A stretch of 50,299 nucleotides of DNA from Verrucomicrobiia bacterium (GTDB lineage Bacteria; Verrucomicrobiota; Verrucomicrobiia; Limisphaerales; JADLHS01), in contig WYBW01000148.1 of NCBI GenBank assembly GCA_011525685.1, positions 1 to 50,299 on the forward strand. Reading direction: 5' to 3'. The position numbers and the translations under genes are program-made. Shown in pieces: positions 25,205 through 32,921 of the stretch (the first letter of the stretch is position 1; every line of letters begins with the position of its first letter). The notes below the pieces were generated by a model that ran no database searches, had not been told where the DNA came from, and worked only from the letters and a program-made list of their open reading frames with translations.

Positions 25205-27709
25205 TCAAAAGCCATGTGAAGCCCCTGTCTTCCGATAAGTGAAAACCATCGCTGCCGGCTGCGTTGGCGCGGTCACGAGCAAGCCCGGCTCCATCAACTC
25301 GCGACCCGCGAACTCCCGCGTCACGTCCGCTCTGTCGAGATCGGTCACCACGTAACGCCCTTGGGAATCCAGCGCGCGAAGCTTGAGGCGGGCAGACTCG
25401 TAGAAGCTGCTCGCGCGGCGAAAGGCCTGGACGACACCCTGGCCGGTTTCCGGACGGTCAAACTGCCACGCGATCCAGGCGTCGTTGGCCGTCGTGTAGG
25501 AAGTTAGCGGGTAGAAGTCGCCGAAATAGTTCGGCGCGACTTCATCCTTCCATTGAGCGAGCAGCCGGCGCGCCTCGTCGAAAGGCAGGTCCGCGCGCCG
25601 CATGTCGAAGCAGGCATTGAAACTCGCACACATCTGGCTGCGGAAACTGTAGGCGTCCATCGCGCTCGTGCCCGTGCCAAAGAACGGCATCCAGAACGCC
25701 AGGCCGTACGTGTGGCACTGTTGACCGACGGGTTCCATGATGTAATCGCTGCGAAGCAAGGGCACCGAGCGGCGCAGTGTTTCGAGATCGTTGCGATGAC
25801 CGCCGCTGGCGCAGGTGTCAATGAGCAGGTTCGGGAAAGGTTGGAGCAAGGCGTCCCAGAAGGCGAGGTAGCCAGTAACGTAATGATTCTCCGTGATGCC
25901 CTCGCGATCTGGTGTGTCGGCGCCGCGCCAGTAGCCGAGCGGGTCAATGTTGTAATCCTGCCGATACAAGTCTATGCCCTGCTCGCGAATCGACTTGCTG
26001 ATGTGTTCCACCAGCCAGTTGCGCGCCTCCGGATGGCCCAGGTTTAAGAGTTTTTGCTGGCCATCCTTGCCCAGCAACCAAGCGGGATTGTTCGTGTAAA
26101 GAAACGTGCCGGGCGTCACCCGCTCCGGTTCAAACCAGACAATTGTCTTCACACCCTTGGCGCGTGAATGATCGCTGATGGCCCGCAGGCCGCGCGGAAA
26201 ACGACCCGTGTCCACTTCCCAGGTGCCGGTGCGCGGCCAACCACCGCCGTAATGCCAATACCAGCCGGCGTCCATCCACCAGTAATCCAGCGGCAGCTTT
26301 TCTTCGAGATAGCGGTCCACAAAATACATCTGGCTCGCTTCGTCGGCCTGAATCATTTCCCCGAACTGATGCGAGCTGCACGCGGCCATCATCGGGCCGG
26401 GCAATTTGCCCCCTGGCTTCGGGATGTTGTGCGCGAGCATCCAGCGTCGCCAGAGGTTCTGCGCCCGAATCCAATCACCGCGCCAGAACTGCAGCACGAT
26501 CAAAGGTGTGCGGACTTCTTCACCGGGCTTGAGCCGAAAGCGAGTGTTCTCCTGCCCGGCGATCATGCGGAGTCCGCGGTCCTTGTCGCGGACGAACTCG
26601 GCGAACCATTGTCCCGGCCAGCCAATCACAGCGATCACTCCTTCATCCGCCTGTTGCTCGAGATTGAAATAGGGAAAGACGTGTCCAAGCGGTCGGCCCG
26701 CCGGCGGCGCGAAACGAAGTTTATCGCCAGGCTTAAGCGTGGTAGCGAGCGGCTCAAAGTCATCCGCGCGCACGAACGTGCCCTTGTGGTGATGCAATAG
26801 GAACTCGCGGCCGCCGCCACGGCTCAGGGTCGTATCGAGCGCCAAGAGATCAGAGAGAATCAGCGTGTCCTGCGCGCTCGTGTTCTTGAAGTAAAGTGTC
26901 CACTCCACCGTCGGGAAGTCCTCGTACTCGACAGCAACACAGCGCACTTGCAGGCCGGTTTGTGAATCAGTCCAGATGTGACTGCGCTCGGTTCGCTGCT
27001 CGTCGAGCTTGCGCGAACTGCGCTGCTGCTTCCAATTCTTCAGCAGTTCGGCGGAGGCTTTGCCATCGTAGCGGAATGAGAATGGCAGCTCGGTCGAATA
27101 AGCTTCCCGCTCGCCATCGCGCAAGGGCAAATCGGCGAGCCAAAGCTCGCGCCCATCCTGCAGCGTGACTTTTGCTTCAGCCCAATTCGATTGGTCACAA
27201 GCGATCCCGTCCGGGGTTTCATCAATTTGCAGCGTAAACTCAGTCGCGTCGCCGAGGTCCACGCTCACAAGCTTACCCTCCATGCCTTCGCGCATGACGC
27301 CCGAGCGGAATTTCTCCTTGCCTCCCACGCTAACGGAAAAGTCCACGCTGCCACGGCCGCCACTGGTTTGTTCGTTGCTGTCCACGCCGACCATGGCGCT
27401 AAAACTTGCACCCGGTCCCGGCAAACGAACGATGATCTTGCTGAACGCGTGGCAGTAAAGGCCACGGGTATATTCCTTATCCACGATGCGCATGGGCCTT
27501 CCGGCGCGCGTGTTCTTCTCCACGGGGTCGTGATTGGCCAGGACGACCAAGCCGGGCGCTGCGAGCGGCTGCAGTTGTTGACCATCAAACTTGGCCGCCG
27601 CCCACTGGCGCGCCTCGGCCAGTTCTTCCGGCATCACCGAGACGGCTGACGTCGAATGAAGTGCCACCGCCCACAACCCGATGACCAAAGCCGCAAACCC
27701 GTTCTTCAT
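25205..27709 (-). CDS. Secreted alpha-galactosidase, NPCBM domain plus GH36-like catalytic domain
   Basis: This 834-aa protein has a signal peptide (ALVIGLWAVALHSTSA). An NPCBM carbohydrate-binding domain spans about 30-190 (TRGLYCHAFSKIIVRLPG). The catalytic TIM barrel begins about 400. DYWWMDAGWYWH holds the conserved substrate-contact Trp/Asp, Asp585 in LYRQDYNID is the expected nucleophile, and Asp655 in LLRSDY is the expected acid/base, preceded by DTCASGGHRNDLET. This arrangement is that of clan GH-D family 36. It would release terminal alpha-galactose from oligo- or polysaccharides outside the cytoplasm. The gene follows oxidoreductase 3 by 58 bp and is probably cotranscribed with it. 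Confidence 0.88.
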   Translation of the reverse strand: MKNGFAALVIGLWAVALHSTSAVSVMPEELAEARQWAAAKFDGQQLQPLAAPGLVVLANHDPVEKNTRAGRPMRIVDKEYTRGLYCHAFSKIIVRLPGPGASFSAMVGVDSNEQTSGGRGSVDFSVSVGGKEKFRSGVMREGMEGKLVSVDLGDATEFTLQIDETPDGIACDQSNWAEAKVTLQDGRELWLADLPLRDGEREAYSTELPFSFRYDGKASAELLKNWKQQRSSRKLDEQRTERSHIWTDSQTGLQVRCVAVEYEDFPTVEWTLYFKNTSAQDTLILSDLLALDTTLSRGGGREFLLHHHKGTFVRADDFEPLATTLKPGDKLRFAPPAGRPLGHVFPYFNLEQQADEGVIAVIGWPGQWFAEFVRDKDRGLRMIAGQENTRFRLKPGEEVRTPLIVLQFWRGDWIRAQNLWRRWMLAHNIPKPGGKLPGPMMAACSSHQFGEMIQADEASQMYFVDRYLEEKLPLDYWWMDAGWYWHYGGGWPRTGTWEVDTGRFPRGLRAISDHSRAKGVKTIVWFEPERVTPGTFLYTNNPAWLLGKDGQQKLLNLGHPEARNWLVEHISKSIREQGIDLYRQDYNIDPLGYWRGADTPDREGITENHYVTGYLAFWDALLQPFPNLLIDTCASGGHRNDLETLRRSVPLLRSDYIMEPVGQQCHTYGLAFWMPFFGTGTSAMDAYSFRSQMCASFNACFDMRRADLPFDEARRLLAQWKDEVAPNYFGDFYPLTSYTTANDAWIAWQFDRPETGQGVVQAFRRASSFYESARLKLRALDSQGRYVVTDLDRADVTREFAGRELMEPGLLVTAPTQPAAMVFTYRKTGASHGF

Positions 27710-27767
27710 GATCAGCCCTTTTCCAAGACTTCCGCCCCTGCTGCCGCCTGCTCAGACCGATGTGTCA

Positions 27768-29033
27768 TTACACCTTGAACTGCGGAATCTTCAGCAACTC
27801 GCCGTCCTTGAGCGCCGATTGATGGGCCACAATGCCGGACACCGTCATGTTCAACGCCATCGCAATATCCACGAGCGGCTGGCGGTCCTGAAGAATGGCC
27901 GTGACGAATTCATTCATGAGATGGCCGTGTGATCCACCGTGCCCGCCGGCCGAGACGCCCGGCGGCAGAGGAGGACGTTTGAGGTTCACCTTCGGTTGTT
28001 CCAATCCCCTGAAGGCGTTGAAGTACACCGAGCCTTTCTCGCCCCGGATGCGTCCCATCTCGCCCTCGTTGGTGGGCGTGTCCCAACTCACGCCCATGCG
28101 CGCCATGCCGCCCTCACTTGTGCGGAACAGGGCGATCTCCGTGCCGAACGGATTCTTGTATGGATTGTTGGGCGGCTGCAGATGAGGGATGCGGCTCGGG
28201 ATGCCCATGCAGGAAACCTCGGTGAAGCTGCCGCCCGTCACCCCCACGTAATAGGCGTTCGAGTGCGTGGGATACCACTGCGGCGGCAGACCGACACGCC
28301 AGCCTTTGTAGGAATCAATCGGCTGCTCCATGTAATGAAAATACTCACCCTCGGCATAAACGATCCGGCCAAGCTGGCCGGCGTGGAAAAGCTGCCGCAT
28401 GGCGTGCAGGTCCTCGTGAAAGCAGGACGTCTCGAACATCATGAACTTGAGCCCACTCTTCCTCACGGCTTGGAACAACTGGTCCGCTTCCTCCAGCGAA
28501 CCGAACACCGCCGGGACGGCTGTCCCCACGTGTTTGCCGTGCTTAAGAACCTCGATGCAATGCCTGGCGTGATTGGGCGCATCCGTCGCCACGAAGACCG
28601 CCTCGATCTTGTCGTCCTTCACCAACTCTTCGAGCGAAGGATAGGTCTTCTCGCAGCGAACCGCTTTCGCCAGTCCCGCGCAGCGCTCGGGAATCAAATC
28701 GCTCACCGCGACCACCTCCACGTTGGGATGATTCTGAAAACCGAACACCGCGCCGAACTTGCAGACGCCGTAGCCGACGATGCCCACGCGCAGCTTGCGG
28801 TCAGAAAACGGTTTCCAGCCCTCATGGGCCTCCGCAATGGTGGGTGCCGTTTCAAATCCGGCAATGGGCTTTTCCCCCGCCTGACCTTCCGCAAACGTTC
28901 TTCGAGGGATGCCAAGTGCGGCGGCGCCCACCCCGAGCGACTGGAGAAATGAGCGACGGTTGACTGTACGTGGACCGGCCACCCGATTCTTTCTTGGCTT
29001 GCCCGACCGGGATGAGGTTTTGGACTGCTTCAT
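27768..29033 (-). CDS. Tat-exported Gfo/Idh/MocA-family protein (3), lacking the EKP motif
   Basis: This 421-aa protein has a Tat leader (VNRRSFLQSLGVGAAAL). The Rossmann nucleotide site is intact (RVGIVGYGVCKFGAVFGF), and VFVATDAPNHARHC follows. The usual EKP segment of the family is replaced by HVGTAVPAVFGSLEE, so the standard catalytic-loop lysine is missing at that place. The C-terminal domain carries GSFTEVSCMGIPSR and SAGGHGGSHGHLMNEF, rich in His and Gly. It could be a non-classical member or could use different residues. It precedes the alpha-galactosidase gene on the same strand. Confidence 0.88.
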   Translation of the reverse strand: MKQSKTSSRSGKPRKNRVAGPRTVNRRSFLQSLGVGAAALGIPRRTFAEGQAGEKPIAGFETAPTIAEAHEGWKPFSDRKLRVGIVGYGVCKFGAVFGFQNHPNVEVVAVSDLIPERCAGLAKAVRCEKTYPSLEELVKDDKIEAVFVATDAPNHARHCIEVLKHGKHVGTAVPAVFGSLEEADQLFQAVRKSGLKFMMFETSCFHEDLHAMRQLFHAGQLGRIVYAEGEYFHYMEQPIDSYKGWRVGLPPQWYPTHSNAYYVGVTGGSFTEVSCMGIPSRIPHLQPPNNPYKNPFGTEIALFRTSEGGMARMGVSWDTPTNEGEMGRIRGEKGSVYFNAFRGLEQPKVNLKRPPLPPGVSAGGHGGSHGHLMNEFVTAILQDRQPLVDIAMALNMTVSGIVAHQSALKDGELLKIPQFKV

Positions 29034-29084
29034 GAGAATGGAGTGTAAATCGCAACCCGTCCGCGTAAAGCCGGGAAAAACTGC

Positions 29085-29112
29085 TTGCCAGCCACGGATG
29101 GCCCGCTATCTT
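29085..29112 (+). promoter_or_regulatory. Possible promoter of rpmB
   Basis: TTGCCA (29085-29090) and TATCTT (29107-29112) are separated by 16 bp. The predicted transcript start leaves a leader of about 24 nt containing an AGGA ribosome site before ATG 29143. Confidence 0.4.
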
Positions 29113-29142
29113 CTGCGCCCTTGAATTTGAGACAGGAATTTT

Positions 29143-29409
29143 ATGGCAAGAATCTGTGAATTAACCGGCCGAGCTCCGCGCAAAGGCAGCATCATCTGGC
29201 GCAGCGGCAAACCCAAGAAGCAGGGCGGCATTGGCACGCACATTACCGCCATCACCAAGCGGCGCTTTCTGCCCAACCTCCAGCGCGTCAAGGCCGTCAT
29301 CAACGGCGAAGTACGCTACGTGCGCGTGTCCACCCGGGCACTCAAAAAGGGCCTCGTGACCAAGGCGCCGAAGCGAAACTGGAAACCGGCGGAAGCTGGC
29401 AAGGCTTGA
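29143..29409 (+). CDS. rpmB: 50S ribosomal protein bL28
   Basis: This 88-aa protein of the large ribosomal subunit starts ARICELTGRAPRKGS, the bL28 signature, and is rich in Lys and Arg. RRFLPNLQRVKAVINGEVRYV matches the family's central strand region. Length and composition fit bL28 well. It is monocistronic, with an upstream promoter-like site and a strong terminator at 29430-29458. The Cys pattern of zinc-binding forms is incomplete (a single Cys5), so this is the zinc-independent type. Confidence 0.95.
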   Translation: MARICELTGRAPRKGSIIWRSGKPKKQGGIGTHITAITKRRFLPNLQRVKAVINGEVRYVRVSTRALKKGLVTKAPKRNWKPAEAGKA

Positions 29410-29429
29410 TTGGCCACTCACCCATCCCA

Positions 29430-29458
29430 CGCGGAGCCCGACCGGCTTCGCGTTTTTT
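29430..29458 (+). terminator. Intrinsic terminator of rpmB
   Basis: CGCGGAGCC (29430-29438) pairs with GGCTTCGCG (29444-29452), with one G-U pair and a 5-nt loop, followed by six T residues. Confidence 0.88.
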
Positions 29459-29469
29459 GTTTCCCGCAA

Positions 29470-29670
29470 TCACTCCTTTTTGCGCGGCGGCGGCACATGA
29501 GTGGCCCAAGTCAGGCCCGACTCCGGTCGGTACTGCGCCGTCTTGCCGGGCACGTGCGGGATGTTGATCAGATGATTGCAGCCGGGACACTTGATTTGCC
29601 GGCCGGCGAACTGCTCATCGCAGGCCATGCGTTGCTGGCAATGCGGACATTCGAATTTGAATTCGCTCAT
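29470..29670 (-). CDS. Small zinc-ribbon protein
   Basis: This 66-aa protein has two CxxC knuckles, CPHC (residues 8-11) and CPGC (28-31), in the pattern FKFECPHCQQ ... IKCPGCNHLINIP, a zinc-ribbon fold. The C-terminal half is polar and without recognised domains. Similar short ribbons occur as N-terminal modules of larger Planctomycetes and Verrucomicrobiota proteins. Here it stands alone. A promoter-like site at 29682-29709 lies immediately upstream. It is convergent with rpmB. The function is unknown. Confidence 0.8.
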   Translation of the reverse strand: MSEFKFECPHCQQRMACDEQFAGRQIKCPGCNHLINIPHVPGKTAQYRPESGLTWATHVPPPRKKE

Positions 29671-29681
29671 GGGTTTGCCCG

Positions 29682-29709
29682 TTTATACGCCTTCCCCATT
29701 TCATTGCAA
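29682..29709 (-). promoter_or_regulatory. Promoter of the small zinc-ribbon gene
   Basis: The minus strand has -35 TTGCAA (29709-29704), a 16-bp spacer and -10 TATAAA (29687-29682). The -10 ends only 11 bp before the ATG at 29670, predicting an almost leaderless mRNA. Confidence 0.5.
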
Positions 29710-29815
29710 GCCGGCGAAAGGATTTTGCCAAATCTCCTCGATGACCGAACGATGAATCGGCGACCTGAACAGGAGAACCTCCCTCAACAAACCGACTTTG
29801 GCCTACTGCGCCGCC

Positions 29816-31558
29816 TCACGGGCCGGTTTTCAAGGCCGCCGGGTCAATCACGCGTGTCCAGCGTTCCTGTTCGGAGATGGGAATAAGCCCGCGCTGGACC
29901 TTGTGCCACGCCATCTCGCGGAGTGAACGCCAGCCCAGCTTGCGCGCGGCCTCGCGCAGTTCACCCGTTTTCACACCGGGCTGGATCAAATCCGCAATGG
30001 CTTCGTTGAGCAGGAACATCTCGTAGATGGCCACGCGACCGCGATGTCCCCGCTGGTTGCATTCCACACAACCGCGGCCGCGAAAGGCCTGGACCTGCTC
30101 CGGCGGAATACCGAGGGTCGCGGCGATTTCCTCCCGGGTGCCTGGCGAAATGTTGGGATCCGGCTCTTCGCAATGCCGACAGATGCGGCGGGCCAGGCGT
30201 TGCGACATGCTGCACACGAGCGAGGAGGACACCAGGTAGGGTTCGATCTTCATCTCCAGCAACCGGGTCACGGCGCCAATGCTGTCGTTGGTGTGCAGCG
30301 TGGACAACACGAGATGACCGGTCTGCGCCGCGCGCACGGCGATTTCGGCGGTCTCGAAATCCCGAATCTCGCCCACGAGCACGACATCGGGGTCGTGGCG
30401 CAGCACGGAGCGGAGTCCGGCGGCGAAGGTCAATCCAATCTGCTCGCGGACCTGGATTTGCACCACGCCTTCGAGCTGGTATTCGATGGGGTCCTCGAAG
30501 GTGATGATTTTTCTGCCCTCGTCGTTCGCATGGGCGAGCGCGGCATACAAGGTGGTCGTCTTGCCGCTACCGGTGGGCCCGGTCAACAGCACCATGCCTT
30601 GCGGCAGTTTGGTCAACTGCGCAAAGACGGCCTCCTGATTCGGCTCCATGCCGAGCTGCCCCAGGTCCAGAAACAGACTGTGCCGGCCGAGGATGCGAAG
30701 CACGACGGCCTCGCCATGTTTCGTGGGCACCACCGAGACCCGCAGGTCGTATTCCTCGTCACCGGTTTTCATCGCGATGCGACCGTCGTGGGGCAACCGT
30801 TTTTCGGCGATGTTGAGGCCGGCCATGATCTTGAGCCGGGAGATCACGGCGGCGTGCAAATGCCGCATGTCCGAGGGCAAGGGCACGGTTTCGAGAATGC
30901 CATCCACCCGGTAGCGGAGTCGGATGGAATTGGCGTACGGTTCGAGGTGAATGTCCGTGGCCTTGAGCCGCAGGGCTTCCTGGAGAATCTGATCCACGAA
31001 GGCGGAAATGGTGGTCTCGATGGCGGAGTCGGCTTCCTTGCCCTGCACGTCAAAGACGATTTCCCGGTCGAGGTCCGCACCGCCGCGCTCCTCGCGCAAT
31101 TTTTGAATGGTCTCGGCGCCCAGTCCGAAGTTCTTCTTGATGACGGCATGGACAGCGCTGGGAGTGGCCAGAACGATCTTGAACTTCTGGTTCAGGAGCA
31201 GCCGGAGGTTGCCCTCCTCCATCGGGCGCGGCGGTTCGCTGAACGCCAGCACCAGTTCATCACCCTCCCGGCCGATGGGCAGCAGGTGGTAATGAAAGAC
31301 GAACTTGATGGGCACCAACTCGAGCGTCTCGCGTTTGAGTTCGAGCGCGCCGGGGTCCACAAATTCGAGATTATGAGCCTGAGCCAGGGCGCGCCACGTG
31401 TCTTCTTCCGAGGCGAAATTCAGGTCCACGACGGCCCGATGCTGAGGCAGGTTGAGGCGGCGCTGGCGGCGGCGGACCTGTTCCAGTTGGGCGGCGGTCA
31501 GCTTGCCCTGGTCGAGCAGCAGCTTGCCGACCTCAAGAGTGGTGTCGCCAGGGTTCAT
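29816..31558 (-). CDS. GspE/PilB-type secretion/pilus assembly ATPase
   Basis: This 580-aa hexameric ATPase powers pseudopilus or pilus assembly on the cytoplasmic face. It has an N-terminal GspE/MshE domain (about 8-140), Walker A GPTGSGKTTT (about 327-336), an Asp box (DPIEYQLEG), Walker B (DPDVVLVGEIRD), a His box (GHLVLSTLHTND), and a zinc-binding insert with CRHC and CVEC pairs near 460-500. The start is ATG 31558, 2 nt after the preceding stop; a TTG at 31564 would overlap it. It is the last gene of the five-gene secretion operon. The sequence does not decide between GspE and PilB. Confidence 0.92.
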   Translation of the reverse strand: MNPGDTTLEVGKLLLDQGKLTAAQLEQVRRRQRRLNLPQHRAVVDLNFASEEDTWRALAQAHNLEFVDPGALELKRETLELVPIKFVFHYHLLPIGREGDELVLAFSEPPRPMEEGNLRLLLNQKFKIVLATPSAVHAVIKKNFGLGAETIQKLREERGGADLDREIVFDVQGKEADSAIETTISAFVDQILQEALRLKATDIHLEPYANSIRLRYRVDGILETVPLPSDMRHLHAAVISRLKIMAGLNIAEKRLPHDGRIAMKTGDEEYDLRVSVVPTKHGEAVVLRILGRHSLFLDLGQLGMEPNQEAVFAQLTKLPQGMVLLTGPTGSGKTTTLYAALAHANDEGRKIITFEDPIEYQLEGVVQIQVREQIGLTFAAGLRSVLRHDPDVVLVGEIRDFETAEIAVRAAQTGHLVLSTLHTNDSIGAVTRLLEMKIEPYLVSSSLVCSMSQRLARRICRHCEEPDPNISPGTREEIAATLGIPPEQVQAFRGRGCVECNQRGHRGRVAIYEMFLLNEAIADLIQPGVKTGELREAARKLGWRSLREMAWHKVQRGLIPISEQERWTRVIDPAALKTGP

Positions 31559-31560
31559 GC

Positions 31561-32070
31561 TCAACGGATGGGGACTTCGATGATCTTCTTCTCGTTCAAC
31601 TTGACCACGTTGGTCTGCGCCGCCGCGTTCGTCAACGTCAAGCTCATGACCGCCGCCTCGGCCACGAACAATTCGGTGGCGATCTGGCCTCCGAGCGGAC
31701 TGACGCGCAGGGCATCGTCCACTTGCACGAACACCTGGCGCGGATCTTCGCCCGTTTGATAAAACCCGAGATAAGTGACCGCCACCTTGCGGGTCGTGGG
31801 GGGCGGCGGTTTGGGCGGAACAAAGTGAGTCGTGGAGAAGGCACTGGGGCCGGCCGCCGCCGCGTCCAACCCGGCGGTGGGTCGGATTTCAAACAGGTTT
31901 TCGAGCCGGGCGACCGGCACAATGTTTTTGGGGGCAGCCGTGTGCGTCAGGGTTTCGACATAGGGCAGCGACCCGCCGCCCAGCCGGAGCAGTGTCAGCG
32001 CCAGCAGAATCCAAAGGCCGACGTGAACGGTGGTGGCGAACCAGCGGCTTTTGAGGGTGGAGCCAATCAT
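31561..32070 (-). CDS. Inner-membrane GspC/PilP-like component
   Basis: This 169-aa protein has a single N-terminal membrane segment (VHVGLWILLALTLLRL), a Pro-rich linker (VPPKPPPPTTRK) and a small beta domain (VTYLGFYQTGEDPRQVFVQV). This is the layout of GspC/PilP proteins, which link the inner-membrane platform to the secretin. I recognise it by layout and position more than by sequence. The start at ATG 32070 is immediately before the membrane segment. It lies between the PilO-like and ATPase genes; its stop is 2 nt from the ATPase start, so translation is probably coupled. Confidence 0.65.
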   Translation of the reverse strand: MIGSTLKSRWFATTVHVGLWILLALTLLRLGGGSLPYVETLTHTAAPKNIVPVARLENLFEIRPTAGLDAAAAGPSAFSTTHFVPPKPPPPTTRKVAVTYLGFYQTGEDPRQVFVQVDDALRVSPLGGQIATELFVAEAAVMSLTLTNAAAQTNVVKLNEKKIIEVPIR

Positions 32071-32095
32071 GGATGGAGTTTGGCAGGCGGGCGGC

Positions 32096-32920
32096 CTATT
32101 CGCGCAAGACAAAACCCACGACGCGCAGTGAGGCCTGGACTTCATCCAGTTTATCGGGGGATTGCTTGCGCAGGGTCAACCGGTCCAGAAACAGCGCCGG
32201 CTTTTCAGGGAGGGCTTCGGGCAGTCCCGCCGCCGGCATCTCGGCGGCGCGCAACGGCAGACTTTGCAGCAGGCTGGCAATGGCCGGCGCCGAAGCCGTC
32301 ACCTCGATCCGCACCGGTATTTCCGCCAACGCCCGCGCCCCGGCTGGCGGGGGCGCGTTGGTGAAGGCGGTGTGCGGGTGCAGCGAATCAATGGAGGTCA
32401 CCTTGCACCGGATCGCCGTCGTCAGCAAATGCTCGATCATGGCCAGCTCTGCCCAGAGCAAATCCGGCTGCCGGAGGTCGGCTGTATGCACGGGAAAGCC
32501 GTCAAAGACCGCCGGAGCAATGGCAACCTTGCTTTGTTTGGCCAGTTTGCGGAAGGCGTCCTGCTGGCTGCCGCGTGCGCTTTCATAGTCCACCAATTGA
32601 AAGGGCGCATTGAGATGCTCACGCAGGGTGTTGCCGAAGTCAGCGCGGGCGAGCGCCTGTTGCCGGACTTTGGCCAGCGCCGCAAACGCCTGCCGGGTGG
32701 CTTCGAGCTGGTTCGTGATGCCCACGAAATCAATCGAAAGGTCATTCGTCTGGTTTAGCGCGGTCGCCAGTTTGCGCCAGGTTTGGTCCAGCGGCGTGCT
32801 CAGTTTGTCCGCGCGCCGGCTCACGGGCAGAAGCACGAACAAATACCCCGCCAGCAACACCAGCGCGGCCACGAGGATGAGGCTGCGCCGGCGACGCTCA
32901 TGAAGGAGAAGCGACGTCAT
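32096..32920 (-). CDS. PilO/GspM-like inner-membrane component
   Basis: This 274-aa protein has a basic N-terminus, one membrane segment (SLILVAALVLLAGYLFVL, about 13-30), a coiled-coil-like region (about 45-110) and a C-terminal alpha/beta domain, the organisation of PilO/GspM. The start is ATG 32920. The preceding PilM-PilN stop is 32922-32924, so stop and start lie one base apart. The assignment rests on topology, size and place in the operon. Sequence identity to known PilO proteins is probably low. Confidence 0.65.
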   Translation of the reverse strand: MTSLLLHERRRRSLILVAALVLLAGYLFVLLPVSRRADKLSTPLDQTWRKLATALNQTNDLSIDFVGITNQLEATRQAFAALAKVRQQALARADFGNTLREHLNAPFQLVDYESARGSQQDAFRKLAKQSKVAIAPAVFDGFPVHTADLRQPDLLWAELAMIEHLLTTAIRCKVTSIDSLHPHTAFTNAPPPAGARALAEIPVRIEVTASAPAIASLLQSLPLRAAEMPAAGLPEALPEKPALFLDRLTLRKQSPDKLDEVQASLRVVGFVLRE

Positions 32921-32921
32921 A

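Noticed and set aside
30044..31759. 571-aa open frame antisense to the GspE/PilB-type ATPase
   Set aside because: The ATPase on the other strand has all nucleotide-binding motifs; this frame has none.
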